IMG/VR virus record: IMGVR_UViG_3300027741_002766
Span: 44,738-108,737 of that record
Length of the DNA stretch: 64,000 nucleotides
Strand: one strand, 5' to 3'
Origin: a virus
The position numbers and the translations under genes were made by a program. A model generated the notes under the pieces. That model saw only the letters and a program-made list of their open reading frames with translations. It was not told the origin of the DNA and did no database searches. Shown piece by piece: positions 43,994-51,961 of this stretch. The first letter of the stretch is position 1; every line of letters starts with the position of its first letter.

Positions 43994-44020
43994 AAAAAAA
44001 GCACCTTCGGGTGCTTTTTT
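43994..44020 (+). terminator. Intrinsic terminator after gp23 (UUCG tetraloop)
   Basis: A-run, then GCACC-TTCG-GGTGC and TTTTTT. A GC stem with a C(UUCG)G loop and a T-run ends the head operon. Confidence 0.9.
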
Positions 44021-44076
44021 GTTGACTTTTCTTTCTAAAAATGTTATTGTTACAAGGCGAAATTGCGGTGAGAAAC

Positions 44077-44082
44077 TAAATA
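44077..44082 (+). promoter_or_regulatory. TAAATA element 5 nt before the GIY-YIG homing endonuclease
   Basis: ACTAAATAACAATATG: the late core is 5 nt before ATG 44088, between the gp23 terminator and the endonuclease gene. There is no Shine-Dalgarno sequence. Confidence 0.5.
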
Positions 44083-44087
44083 ACAAT

Positions 44088-44843
44088 ATGAAACCATACA
44101 CCTATCTAATAAAACATCGTCCTACAAGCAAAGTCTATTATGGATATCGTTCTGCTAACCAAGTAAATCCGTGTGATGATCTTTGGAAACATTATTTTAC
44201 CAGTAGTCATGGTGTACAACAGTTGATTGATGAAACCGGCGCAGATAGTTTTGATGTGGAAATACGCAGAATATTTGAAACCAAAGAACAGGCAAGCAAC
44301 TGGGAAACCCGAGTATTACGTCGCTGCCGAGTATTAGAAGACGAGCGTTGGCTTAATCAAAACATTGCCGGTTATATTGTGCCCACCAAAGAAAGCCGAA
44401 AAAAGATCAGTGACTACCACAAAGGAAAACCTAAGAGTGATCAACACAAACAAAATCTAAGTAAATCACAAAAAGGTAAATCAAAAAATTATGTACAAAC
44501 AGAAGAACACAAAAGAAAAAATTCTTTAGCAAACAGTGGGAAAAATAATCCGATGTACGGTACTTGTACACCTGAACGTGCGGCAAATATAAGTGCCGCT
44601 AAAAAAGGTAAACCTGCCGCAAACAAAGGTGTTCCGATGAGTGAAGAGCAAAAAGCAAAGATTCGTGCTACTAAAGCCATTAGTCCAACTAAGATGAGTG
44701 CGGAGTCAATCGCTCGCCGGATAGCCAAACAAACTGGCCAAAAACGACAAAAACTACACTGCCCACATTGTGAACGAGACATAGCAGTCGGGTGGTATAA
44801 TCGGCACGGTGATCAATGCCGCGCCCGACTAAATACCTTGTGA
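44088..44843 (+). CDS. GIY-YIG homing endonuclease with NUMOD3-like repeats and zinc finger, 251 aa
   Basis: ATG 44088 (MKPYTYLIKHRPTSKVYYGY) is used because the upstream frame runs into the gp23 terminator. The N-terminal GIY-YIG-type core is PYTYLIKHRPTSKVYYGYRS (residues 3-22) with a later Arg/Glu-rich helix (WETRVLRRCRVLEDERW). Residues about 105-205 contain several KGKP/SGKNNPMYG/KGKPAANKG units of the NUMOD3 DNA-binding type. The C-terminus has CPHCERDIAVGWYNRHGDQC, a CxxC...H...C finger related to that of the HNH gene at 39147. It lies between two UUCG terminators, downstream of gp23, a favourite place for homing genes. Confidence 0.85.
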   Translation: MKPYTYLIKHRPTSKVYYGYRSANQVNPCDDLWKHYFTSSHGVQQLIDETGADSFDVEIRRIFETKEQASNWETRVLRRCRVLEDERWLNQNIAGYIVPTKESRKKISDYHKGKPKSDQHKQNLSKSQKGKSKNYVQTEEHKRKNSLANSGKNNPMYGTCTPERAANISAAKKGKPAANKGVPMSEEQKAKIRATKAISPTKMSAESIARRIAKQTGQKRQKLHCPHCERDIAVGWYNRHGDQCRARLNTL

Positions 44844-44875
44844 CAAAAATTCTCAATGAGATGGGAAGGAAAAAC

Positions 44876-44900
44876 AAAAAGGCTCTTCGGAGCCTTTTTT
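44876..44900 (+). terminator. Intrinsic terminator after the homing endonuclease (UUCG tetraloop)
   Basis: AAAAA-GGCTC-TTCG-GAGCC-TTTTTT, the same design as the terminator after gp23. Confidence 0.9.
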
Positions 44901-44906
44901 CATGGC

Positions 44907-44912
44907 TAAATA
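44907..44912 (+). promoter_or_regulatory. TAAATA element 4 nt before the 339-aa glycosyltransferase-like gene
   Basis: GCTAAATAGACCATG starts right after the second terminator. The core is 4 nt from ATG 44917. Confidence 0.5.
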
Positions 44913-44916
44913 GACC

Positions 44917-45936
44917 ATGCTAGAAAATTACTGGAGTACCAATTTTGTTTACGATCACAGCCATAGAAATCATTTTGATTATGTAGATCAAAGCACATTG
45001 TCCAAACATTTGTGCTTTGTGTCCGACACCATGTTAAAAATCCATCAAATGGATGTGGCACATGATGCTGAACTTATTCATCTGTGTCAGACAGAAACCA
45101 ATCGCATGCCGGTGTTGTGTTTGGACAGCAACCCCTACGATGTTGAATCCTATCTCAGTGAATTAGAGAAGCACGTAGACCCTCAAACTTTCTTTGTGTT
45201 TAATCCAGATATTAGACAGGAGCAAAGCACACGCTCAAATCTTGCACCCTGGCCGTCTTGGTTGATCAATCAACATTTACAAAAAAATATGCAAGTAGGA
45301 CAAGTAAAAACTCATAGAATAAGTTTTTTGTCTGGCATACCTAGGTACCATAGAATATATTTGTTTAGACAAATCCGACCCTGGATACAGCACAATGATG
45401 TTGTGGTTGTTAACTGTTTCAGTCGGGAACAATTTTTAAACACAGTGCCTAGAGGAATAAGAGTTGATGCTGATAGTTGGCTGAATGATTTGCCCTGGAG
45501 CAACAAGTTGGAATATATTGACACTGATCAGACATGTACCAATGCCAATCTACCCTCATTGAATCAGCATCCTGCTTACACAGCATGTGTTAATATCACG
45601 GGTGAAACCTTGGGCTACGGAACACAAGTTTTGCCTAGTGAAAAAACTTGGAAAGCCTATAGATCAGGTTGTTTGGTCGTGAACTATGGAATACAAGATA
45701 TGCCACTGGCACTGAAAAATCTTGGCATCGAAATTTGGAAAGAATATGATACCTCTCAACCAGCCGAAGTCAAATGTGATAAAATTGTAGAATTATTCCA
45801 GCGTGATGATATTGAACAGTTATACGCAAAACATCGCACTATGATTGAACACAATCAAAATTTAATTAACAGCAAGAGTTTTGTAAAAAAATTAGCACAA
45901 CCTGCTATAAACAAACTACAAAAACATTTACGTTAG
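44917..45936 (+). CDS. Putative glycosyltransferase-like protein, 339 aa
   Basis: The N-terminal two thirds are unrecognised. The C-terminal part contains TLGYGTQVLPSEKTWKAYRS followed by GCLVVNYG (about residues 230-258), like the donor-binding EKTxK....G..PV/I.YG motif of GT10/exostosin-type glycosyltransferases seen in many phages and viruses. Such enzymes could modify virion, DNA or host glycans; the substrate cannot be told. It starts 4 nt after a TAAATA element following a terminator and converges with the TPR gene, stops overlapping by 4 nt. Confidence 0.6.
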   Translation: MLENYWSTNFVYDHSHRNHFDYVDQSTLSKHLCFVSDTMLKIHQMDVAHDAELIHLCQTETNRMPVLCLDSNPYDVESYLSELEKHVDPQTFFVFNPDIRQEQSTRSNLAPWPSWLINQHLQKNMQVGQVKTHRISFLSGIPRYHRIYLFRQIRPWIQHNDVVVVNCFSREQFLNTVPRGIRVDADSWLNDLPWSNKLEYIDTDQTCTNANLPSLNQHPAYTACVNITGETLGYGTQVLPSEKTWKAYRSGCLVVNYGIQDMPLALKNLGIEIWKEYDTSQPAEVKCDKIVELFQRDDIEQLYAKHRTMIEHNQNLINSKSFVKKLAQPAINKLQKHLR

Positions 45937-47090
45937 ATCTTGAACCAGCCCAAGAACTTTTCCATCCGGGCCAGGGGGGCTGACCAATCACCGTAGGTTT
46001 CTTGACGGAACAATCGGGCAGTGGTATACCAAGGAGAATCATCACGATTCTGCATCCAGCGCCAGCAAGCACCATACGCATTGAGTGGAATCCATAGAGG
46101 CCGACCTATAGCACCTGCTAGGTGTGCGGCTGCGGTGTCTACCGATATTACCAGATCCATGTGATGCATCAGGGCGGCTGTGTCAGCAAAATCATTAATG
46201 GTACCTGGATAGCATTCGGCACCTGCGGCCCGGATAACAGCAGTATCTTCGTCACTGGCATCCACCTGTAGGCTTACCCATTGATGTTCGGGAAATTTAC
46301 GAACCAACTCAGCCATGGTCTCTACCGGCATGCTTTTGTGTTGATTGATCCAGGAGTCTCTGCGCCCAGACCAGGTAATACCAATTCTCATGCGATTCTT
46401 GGGAATACCCAGGCGTTGAGCCCAGGCCCGCGCACGTTCCGCATCTACCTGTACATACTGCAGATAGTGCTGAACATTTTCCAGTCGCATGTTTAGGATT
46501 CGAGGCAGACTCATCATGGCCACCCAGTAGTCAAAAGGACCAATTTGATCTTCTGTGTTGCAGGTAATGCCCACAATGGCGTCGGGGGTATTGATCAACA
46601 AAGGCTTGATACCTGGACTCACATGCAGGCGAATCTTGGCACCCATATCTTGCAAGTTACCACAAAATCGCAAAAACTGAATTTGATCACCAAGACCTTG
46701 TTCGCCAATGACCAGAATAGTTTTGCCACGCAGGTCCTCGCCAGACCATTCGGGAGCAGGCAGGTTGGGTTTGGTACCCGACAAGTGCTCATAGCGCCAG
46801 CGACTTTCGTACTGCCGCCAGCCCTGTTCATAATTGCCCAGCATCAAATTGGCCACGGCCAGATTGAACTCAGCAGTGACACTGGCAGGATCCAGTGCTC
46901 GTGCAGCCTCCAGGAAAGGCACAGCACGACGGGTGTGTCCCATCTCTCTCAATACATTGCCATAGTTGTTGAAGGCAGCGGAACTTTCAGGGTCCTGCAC
47001 AAATGCCTGTGCATAAAATGCAATGGCCTGATCGGGTTGGTGTTTTTCTCTGGCCAGGTTACCGCTGGCAATCAAGTCGTTTGTGTTCAT
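45933..47090 (-). CDS. TPR-glycosyltransferase (GT9-like) fusion, 385 aa
   Basis: ATG 47090 (MNTNDLIASGNLAREKHQPD) is preferred because GTAAATATCTTC lies just before it; an upstream in-frame start would add 11 residues. Residues about 5-100 are TPR-type helical repeats (AIAFYAQAFVQDPESSAAFN; AVPFLEAARALDPASVTAEF). Residues about 115-385 are a GT9/heptosyltransferase-like domain with TILVIGEQGLGDQIQFLRF and VDTAAAHLAGAIGRPLWIPL, the GT-B donor site. This TPR-GT9 combination is common in bacteria and suggests acquisition from a host. Target and sugar are unknown. It is transcribed against the 339-aa gene. Confidence 0.8.
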   Translation of the reverse strand: MNTNDLIASGNLAREKHQPDQAIAFYAQAFVQDPESSAAFNNYGNVLREMGHTRRAVPFLEAARALDPASVTAEFNLAVANLMLGNYEQGWRQYESRWRYEHLSGTKPNLPAPEWSGEDLRGKTILVIGEQGLGDQIQFLRFCGNLQDMGAKIRLHVSPGIKPLLINTPDAIVGITCNTEDQIGPFDYWVAMMSLPRILNMRLENVQHYLQYVQVDAERARAWAQRLGIPKNRMRIGITWSGRRDSWINQHKSMPVETMAELVRKFPEHQWVSLQVDASDEDTAVIRAAGAECYPGTINDFADTAALMHHMDLVISVDTAAAHLAGAIGRPLWIPLNAYGACWRWMQNRDDSPWYTTARLFRQETYGDWSAPLARMEKFLGWFKI

Positions 47091-47095
47091 GAAGA

Positions 47096-47101
47096 TATTT
47101 A
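47096..47101 (-). promoter_or_regulatory. TAAATA element 5 nt before the TPR-glycosyltransferase
   Basis: Minus-strand GTAAATATCTTCATG puts the late core 5 nt before ATG 47090, without a Shine-Dalgarno sequence. Confidence 0.5.
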
Positions 47102-47140
47102 CTAACACCGGCACACTGGGCAAAATAAACTAGATTTACA

Positions 47141-47146
47141 TAAATA
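47141..47146 (+). promoter_or_regulatory. Late-type promoter TAAATA for the fibre gene cluster
   Basis: ATAAATAC lies 90 nt before the 274-aa structural gene, at the start of a long structured leader. Confidence 0.55.
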
Positions 47147-47152
47147 CTTGTC

Positions 47153-47236
47153 AACGCAATTCTGCGTTTTATGCGGCGATTAACCCCACCGCGTAGCGGC
47201 TAGAACCCGCATTGGGCTTCTACTAGGAGAAATCAA
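47153..47236 (+). other. Structured 5' leader of the 274-aa structural gene
   Basis: It contains AACGCA-ATTC-TGCGTT (47153-47168, followed by a short T-run), CCGC-GTA-GCGG (47189-47199) and AGGAG 8 nt before ATG 47237. The first stem with T-run could act as a weak attenuator. The CCGC-GTA-GCGG stem resembles the GTA-loop hairpin at 32950. Confidence 0.4.
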
Positions 47237-48061
47237 ATGGGAAGATCACTTAAAATACAAAAAACAAACATTGGATCTGGATCCACTGTAACAGGCAATC
47301 CACCTGTAACCGCCTACAATCAAAACGTGCTTACAGATGCAGGCTTCACATCCTTTGGCAACTTGATTGATCCTGATGCTGGCAGCGGTACAGGACTCAC
47401 TAACAGTCAGTTCCTGGGTGTGGTAGGCGGTGTACCTGCCACCAGTAATCCCAGTGCTACTTTTCCAGAAGTGTTGACTCAAGCCAATATCTTGCTGGCT
47501 GATGGCACAAATACTGCTTACGGTAACAGTCAAATTCTACGACAAAAAGGCGCACACAAGTTTATGGTTGCTAACTTAGATAGCATAACCAGTGATGGTA
47601 GTTTTATTGTAGGTCAAGCATACCAAATTGCCTCATTGGGTAATACTGCCTGGACCAGTTATGGTGCTCCTACTACCGTGGCAGTGGGTGACGTTTTCAC
47701 CGCAACTTCGGTAGGCGGCGCAGGCACAGGAACTGCTTATCCAGTGGGCACTTGTGTGTTGCAAAACTCAGCCACACCAACTGCTGGTTTTATGAGTGTG
47801 GGCTACACGTTCAATGGTGGTAGCACTACCTATGCTAGTTATATCACTAACAAGTGGGTGCGTGACTGGAACGGCATGACATATGGCAACTATAACAATG
47901 GCAATGATGGTGAAAATATCTATTCCAACGAAAACTACTATGTGACCAACTTCTTTAGCAATGTGGGCACAGTGACATTGAGTGGTGCAGACGTGATCAA
48001 CAGCGCACCAGGCAACAACGGTTCTGTGTATATTGCACAGATCGACAACGTTACAAGTTAA
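47237..48061 (+). CDS. Virion structural protein, fibre/decoration type, 274 aa
   Basis: It begins MGRSLKIQKTNIGSGSTVTG and is Gly/Thr/Asn/Ser-rich with short strands. Residues about 125-175 hold YQIASLGNTAWTSYGAPTTV followed by AVGDVFTATSVGGAGTGTAY, a module common in phage fibre and decoration proteins. No enzymatic motif is present. It lies at the head of the fibre region and ends with its own intrinsic terminator, so it can be expressed independently, possibly at high level given the AGGAG site. The exact virion location is unknown. Confidence 0.78.
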   Translation: MGRSLKIQKTNIGSGSTVTGNPPVTAYNQNVLTDAGFTSFGNLIDPDAGSGTGLTNSQFLGVVGGVPATSNPSATFPEVLTQANILLADGTNTAYGNSQILRQKGAHKFMVANLDSITSDGSFIVGQAYQIASLGNTAWTSYGAPTTVAVGDVFTATSVGGAGTGTAYPVGTCVLQNSATPTAGFMSVGYTFNGGSTTYASYITNKWVRDWNGMTYGNYNNGNDGENIYSNENYYVTNFFSNVGTVTLSGADVINSAPGNNGSVYIAQIDNVTS

Positions 48062-48076
48062 TTTGTAGATTAATTC

Positions 48077-48115
48077 AATCCTCCAGGTGGCCCTGCGCCA
48101 CGGGAGGATTTTTTT
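48077..48115 (+). terminator. Intrinsic terminator after the 274-aa structural gene
   Basis: An outer stem AATCCTCC/GGAGGATT with an inner GTGGC-CCTGC-GCCAC stem is followed by a T-run. Confidence 0.88.
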
Positions 48116-48145
48116 ATGGTCAGTTTGAGGTTTGCTAAGTTTCGG

Positions 48146-48151
48146 TAAATA
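48146..48151 (+). promoter_or_regulatory. Late-type promoter TAAATA before the 997-aa fibre gene
   Basis: GGTAAATACACC lies 20 nt before ATG 48172, just after the terminator. No clear Shine-Dalgarno sequence is in the leader. Confidence 0.5.
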
Positions 48152-48171
48152 CACCCAGAGACTCTATTTTT

Positions 48172-51165
48172 ATGACACAGTATATCATTGACACCGGCAC
48201 TGTACCCAATGATGGGCAAGGTGATCCGTTACGAACTGCGTTTACCTATACCAACGACAACTTTACTCAGATTTTTCTAGCCGGGCCTGTAGGTAGCAAT
48301 GTTCGAATTGGTAATAATACCATTACTACCACAGTTCTCAACAGTAACTTAGTGTTGAGCCCATCGGGCATTGGACGCATACAACTCAACAACACGCTGT
48401 TTCCCAGGGTAAACAATGTTTATGATATTGGAACTCCCAGTTTGCGTTTTAACAGCATTTACCTGGGCGATGGCGGAATTGACGTCACAGGTGGTATCAC
48501 AACTGCTGGCAACATCACTGCCGACTATTTCATTGGCAATGGCAGTCAACTGACTGGTATTGTGGCCAGTACTGGCAGTGAAGTTGTCAATGGCAACAGC
48601 ACAATCAGCATACCCTCATCAGGCTCCAATATCTATGTCACAGTGAATGGTACTGGTAATGTGACAACATTTGCCAACTCTGGCGTGTATGTGGCAGGCG
48701 AAGTCAGTGCCACAGGTAACATCTCAGGCAACTATATTTTAGGTAACGGTGCATTACTAACCGGTATCAATATTGGCTACAGCAACGCCAACGTGGCAGC
48801 CTTCTTGCCCACATACACCGGCAATTTGGTCAGTTTAACTGGTCCTGTGGTGACCACAGCCAATGTTGTGGCAGGAAACTTACTGACCAGCGGCGCTATT
48901 TCTGCCACTGGCAACATCACTGGTGGCAACATCAACACCGGTAGACTCAACGCAGGCTATATCACCACAGGCACAACCATAAGTGCATTAGGAAATATCA
49001 CTACCAATTCCTACTTTATCGGTGATGGTAGCCTGCTGACAGGACTCAATCTCAATTACAGCAATGCCAATGTGGCTGCCTTTTTGCCCACATACACCGG
49101 CAACTTGGTTAGCCTAACCGGTCCTGTAATAACCACTGCCAACATCACGGGTGGCAATCTATTGACTTCGGGCTTGATTTCGGCCGCTGGATTGATCACT
49201 GGTGGCAATGTACGCACAGGAAATATCACTGCTGGTAATGTAGTAACTCCAGGATCTGTCAGCGCCACAGGCAATGTGATCACCACTGGATATTTTGTCG
49301 GTGACGGTAGTCAACTGACAAACTTGCCAGTTGGAAATTATAGCAATGCCAATGTGGCTGCCTTTTTGCCCACATACACAGGTAACTTGTCAAGTTTAAC
49401 AGGCCCAGTCACAACCACTGCCAACATCACAGGTGGCAACATACTCACTGGTGGCCTGATATCCGCCGCTGGATTTATCACAGGCGGCAACGTCAACACT
49501 AACAGACTCAATGCTGCCAACATCACTTCCAGTGGTTCAATATCGGCTGTGGGCAATGTCACCGGCAACAACTTGATTGGTGCAACAGTCACAGTCACAA
49601 CTGTTTCGGCTCTGGGCAACATCACAGGCAGTAACATTCAGATCAGTGGTCAGATATCTGCGGCAGGTAATATTCGTGGTGGCAATCTTTCTGCGCCTGG
49701 CGGCACAGTTGATGCTTACATTGTTAGTGCCACTGGTCAAATACAAGGCAACAGTTTTGTAACCACAGGCATTATAACTGCCACAGGCAATATCACAGGC
49801 GGCAATGTTACCACTGGCAACCTACAAGCAGCCAATGTCAACGCTGATGCCAACATATCAGCCGCTGGCAATGTAACGGCCAAGAATTTCCTGGGCAATG
49901 TAATTTCAGTTGGCCTGATCAGTACCACCGGCAATGTTGCAGGCAATTATTTTATTGGTAATGGCGCATTACTGACGGGCATCACAGTCAATGCAGGCAC
50001 AAGTATCACCAACGGCAACAGCAATGTTGTGGTCAGTGCCAATGCCAATGTTGACATTGGTGTGAGAGGTGTAGGCAATGTTGCAACATTTGCCAACACA
50101 GGTGCATACATCACTGGTGAAGCCAGTGTAACTGGCAATGTTACCGGCAACTATTTCATTGGTAATGGCAGTCAGTTGACAGGCGTGGTGGCCACTGCAA
50201 TTGGCACTCTGGGCAATCTCAGTGTGACTGGCAATATTGCCACTGGTGGCATACTTTCAGACAACTATTACTATGCCAATGGTCAGCCAGTGCCTGCTGG
50301 CATAACCTACACTGCCAACACAGCCCCGCCACCATTCCCTAACATAGCAGATCAATGGTGGGACACAGACAATGATGTGCTGTATGAATTTATTTCGGAT
50401 GGTGTCAGTACCTACTGGGTAGACACTACCAGTCCAGCCTTTGCCAGTGGTATCATTGCTAACGTGGCCATTACAGGCAGTTTGTTGCCCATAGCCAATG
50501 TGACCTATGACGTAGGCAGTCCGGGCAGTTACTTCAACAGAGGCTTTTTCCAAACAGTCACAGTGGGCGGCAACACCAGTGTTGCTGGCAATGTCATAGC
50601 CGGAAAAGTGGTCAGTGATCTAGTGGTAGCCAGTGTGCTGGCCAATGCGTCAGCCATCAACCTACAGACCAATGGCACCAATGCACTTAGTATTGACAGC
50701 AGTCAAAACATCACCACTGCTCGTAGATTGCCTGCTGCCAGCATGCCTGCAGGTGCTGTGGTACAAACGGTGATGAGTTCCGCCGTGGGTGGTAGCATAA
50801 CCAACAGTACCAGTTACGTGGATATCTCATCAGCCTCGGTCACTATCACTCCCAGCAACAGCACCAGCAAGATTGTGGTCATAGCCACAGGCACCAGTGC
50901 ATTCAGTGCTGTGTCTGGTACCAATATCAATGCTGACACTCAGTTGATTCGTAGTCCCACTACCAGTCTACAGACTCAAAACATTGGCGGCTTGTTTGGA
51001 GCCTTTGGCGGAGTCGGGCTGTCAGGCACAGTGGCCTACAGTTACACAGACAGTCCAGCCACTACCAGTCCAATAACTTACAAACTGCAACAGCGAGTAT
51101 CTAATTCGGCCAGTACCTTGACCAGTTCAAACATCTGGTTGATAGCCATGGAGATCACAGCATGA
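48172..51165 (+). CDS. Fibre-type structural protein with short repeats, 997 aa
   Basis: The N-terminus MTQYIIDTGTVPNDGQGDPL followed by RTAFTYTNDNFTQIF resembles fibre-attachment ends in aquatic T4-like phages. The body consists of Gly/Asn/Thr/Ala-rich strand repeats of the ISATGNITGGN type, with a larger unit containing SNANVAAFLPTYTGNLVSLT repeated three times (about residues 200-430). Residues about 697-760 carry a module ending in LYEFISDGVSTYWVDTTSPA, also present in the next fibre proteins. The C-terminal 200 residues are a distinct beta domain (TSSNIWLIAMEITA at the end). Repeats of this type form beta-helical or beta-prism shafts. Its stop overlaps the next gene as ATGA. Confidence 0.85.
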   Translation: MTQYIIDTGTVPNDGQGDPLRTAFTYTNDNFTQIFLAGPVGSNVRIGNNTITTTVLNSNLVLSPSGIGRIQLNNTLFPRVNNVYDIGTPSLRFNSIYLGDGGIDVTGGITTAGNITADYFIGNGSQLTGIVASTGSEVVNGNSTISIPSSGSNIYVTVNGTGNVTTFANSGVYVAGEVSATGNISGNYILGNGALLTGINIGYSNANVAAFLPTYTGNLVSLTGPVVTTANVVAGNLLTSGAISATGNITGGNINTGRLNAGYITTGTTISALGNITTNSYFIGDGSLLTGLNLNYSNANVAAFLPTYTGNLVSLTGPVITTANITGGNLLTSGLISAAGLITGGNVRTGNITAGNVVTPGSVSATGNVITTGYFVGDGSQLTNLPVGNYSNANVAAFLPTYTGNLSSLTGPVTTTANITGGNILTGGLISAAGFITGGNVNTNRLNAANITSSGSISAVGNVTGNNLIGATVTVTTVSALGNITGSNIQISGQISAAGNIRGGNLSAPGGTVDAYIVSATGQIQGNSFVTTGIITATGNITGGNVTTGNLQAANVNADANISAAGNVTAKNFLGNVISVGLISTTGNVAGNYFIGNGALLTGITVNAGTSITNGNSNVVVSANANVDIGVRGVGNVATFANTGAYITGEASVTGNVTGNYFIGNGSQLTGVVATAIGTLGNLSVTGNIATGGILSDNYYYANGQPVPAGITYTANTAPPPFPNIADQWWDTDNDVLYEFISDGVSTYWVDTTSPAFASGIIANVAITGSLLPIANVTYDVGSPGSYFNRGFFQTVTVGGNTSVAGNVIAGKVVSDLVVASVLANASAINLQTNGTNALSIDSSQNITTARRLPAASMPAGAVVQTVMSSAVGGSITNSTSYVDISSASVTITPSNSTSKIVVIATGTSAFSAVSGTNINADTQLIRSPTTSLQTQNIGGLFGAFGGVGLSGTVAYSYTDSPATTSPITYKLQQRVSNSASTLTSSNIWLIAMEITA

Positions 51166-51884
51166 TCACAATGATTCAAGCCATACAAAGCCTAGTACCC
51201 GGCGCAGAAGTCAGTGTGGGCATATACAATCAAGAAATAACCTGGGTCAACCCCACAGTGGCTCCGGTGACCTTTGATCAGATACAGGAAGAACAACGGC
51301 GTCTGCAGGCAGAACATGATCGTGCTGAATATCAAAGAAATCGTGCTAGAGAATATCCTAGCATTGAAGAACAACTGGACGCCTTGTATCATGCTGGTGT
51401 TTTTCCGACCTACATGGCTGATCAAATACGTGCAGTCAAAGAAAAATATCTACCGCCTACAATGACTCGAGAAGAATGGCTAAAACGCCAGGCTCGTATA
51501 GTTGTAAAACCAGTTGCGCCTCCCAAAACACCTGAACCAGTGGGCACAACCACTCCTAGCATGACAGCAGAACAGTGGTTGGCTGCACAATTACAAAATT
51601 CACCAGAACCAGAGCCACAGCCAGCAACACCTGCAGCCACTATGACAGCAGAACAGTGGTTGGCACAACAGACTTCAAACCGATCCATGACCAGAGAAGA
51701 ATGGCTGGCTGCACAGGTTCAAAATGCACCAGTACCACAGCCTGCACCACCTGCACCGGTGTTCGATCCAGTGGTGACCCCGTCTACAGCACCCGCTATG
51801 ACGGCAGAACAGTGGTTGGCACAGCAGGCAGCGGCCCGGCCCATGACCAGAGAAGAATGGCTGGCTACACAGCAGAATTTATAA
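51162..51884 (+). CDS. MTxExWLA-repeat protein coupled to the fibre gene, 240 aa
   Basis: Residues 1-110 have a beta start (SVGIYNQEITWVNPTVAPVT), a helical stretch and PSIEEQLDALYHAGVFPTYM followed by ADQIRAVKEKYLP, a segment seen in small phage proteins encoded beside fibre genes, often in fibre assembly. From about residue 100 onward there are six copies of a ten-residue unit: MTREEWLKRQ, MTAEQWLAAQ, MTAEQWLAQQ, MTREEWLAAQ, MTAEQWLAQQ and MTREEWLATQ, separated by Pro/Ala/Thr linkers. The unit looks like an amphipathic helix. A role as a fibre chaperone or connector is inferred from the ATGA coupling to the 997-aa fibre gene. Confidence 0.75.
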   Translation: MITMIQAIQSLVPGAEVSVGIYNQEITWVNPTVAPVTFDQIQEEQRRLQAEHDRAEYQRNRAREYPSIEEQLDALYHAGVFPTYMADQIRAVKEKYLPPTMTREEWLKRQARIVVKPVAPPKTPEPVGTTTPSMTAEQWLAAQLQNSPEPEPQPATPAATMTAEQWLAQQTSNRSMTREEWLAAQVQNAPVPQPAPPAPVFDPVVTPSTAPAMTAEQWLAQQAAARPMTREEWLATQQNL

Positions 51885-51891
51885 AAAAAAA

Positions 51892-51897
51892 TAAATA
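51892..51897 (+). promoter_or_regulatory. Late-type promoter TAAATA before the 1889-aa fibre gene
   Basis: AATAAATACTTTTG lies 64 nt before ATG 51962. The leader ends in TTAGGAGTTCCAATG with a good ribosome-binding site. Confidence 0.55.
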
Positions 51898-51961
51898 CTT
51901 TTGACAAAGATTGGATGATCCAGTCTAGTATAAGTAGAAAAGACCAAACTTAGGAGTTCCA

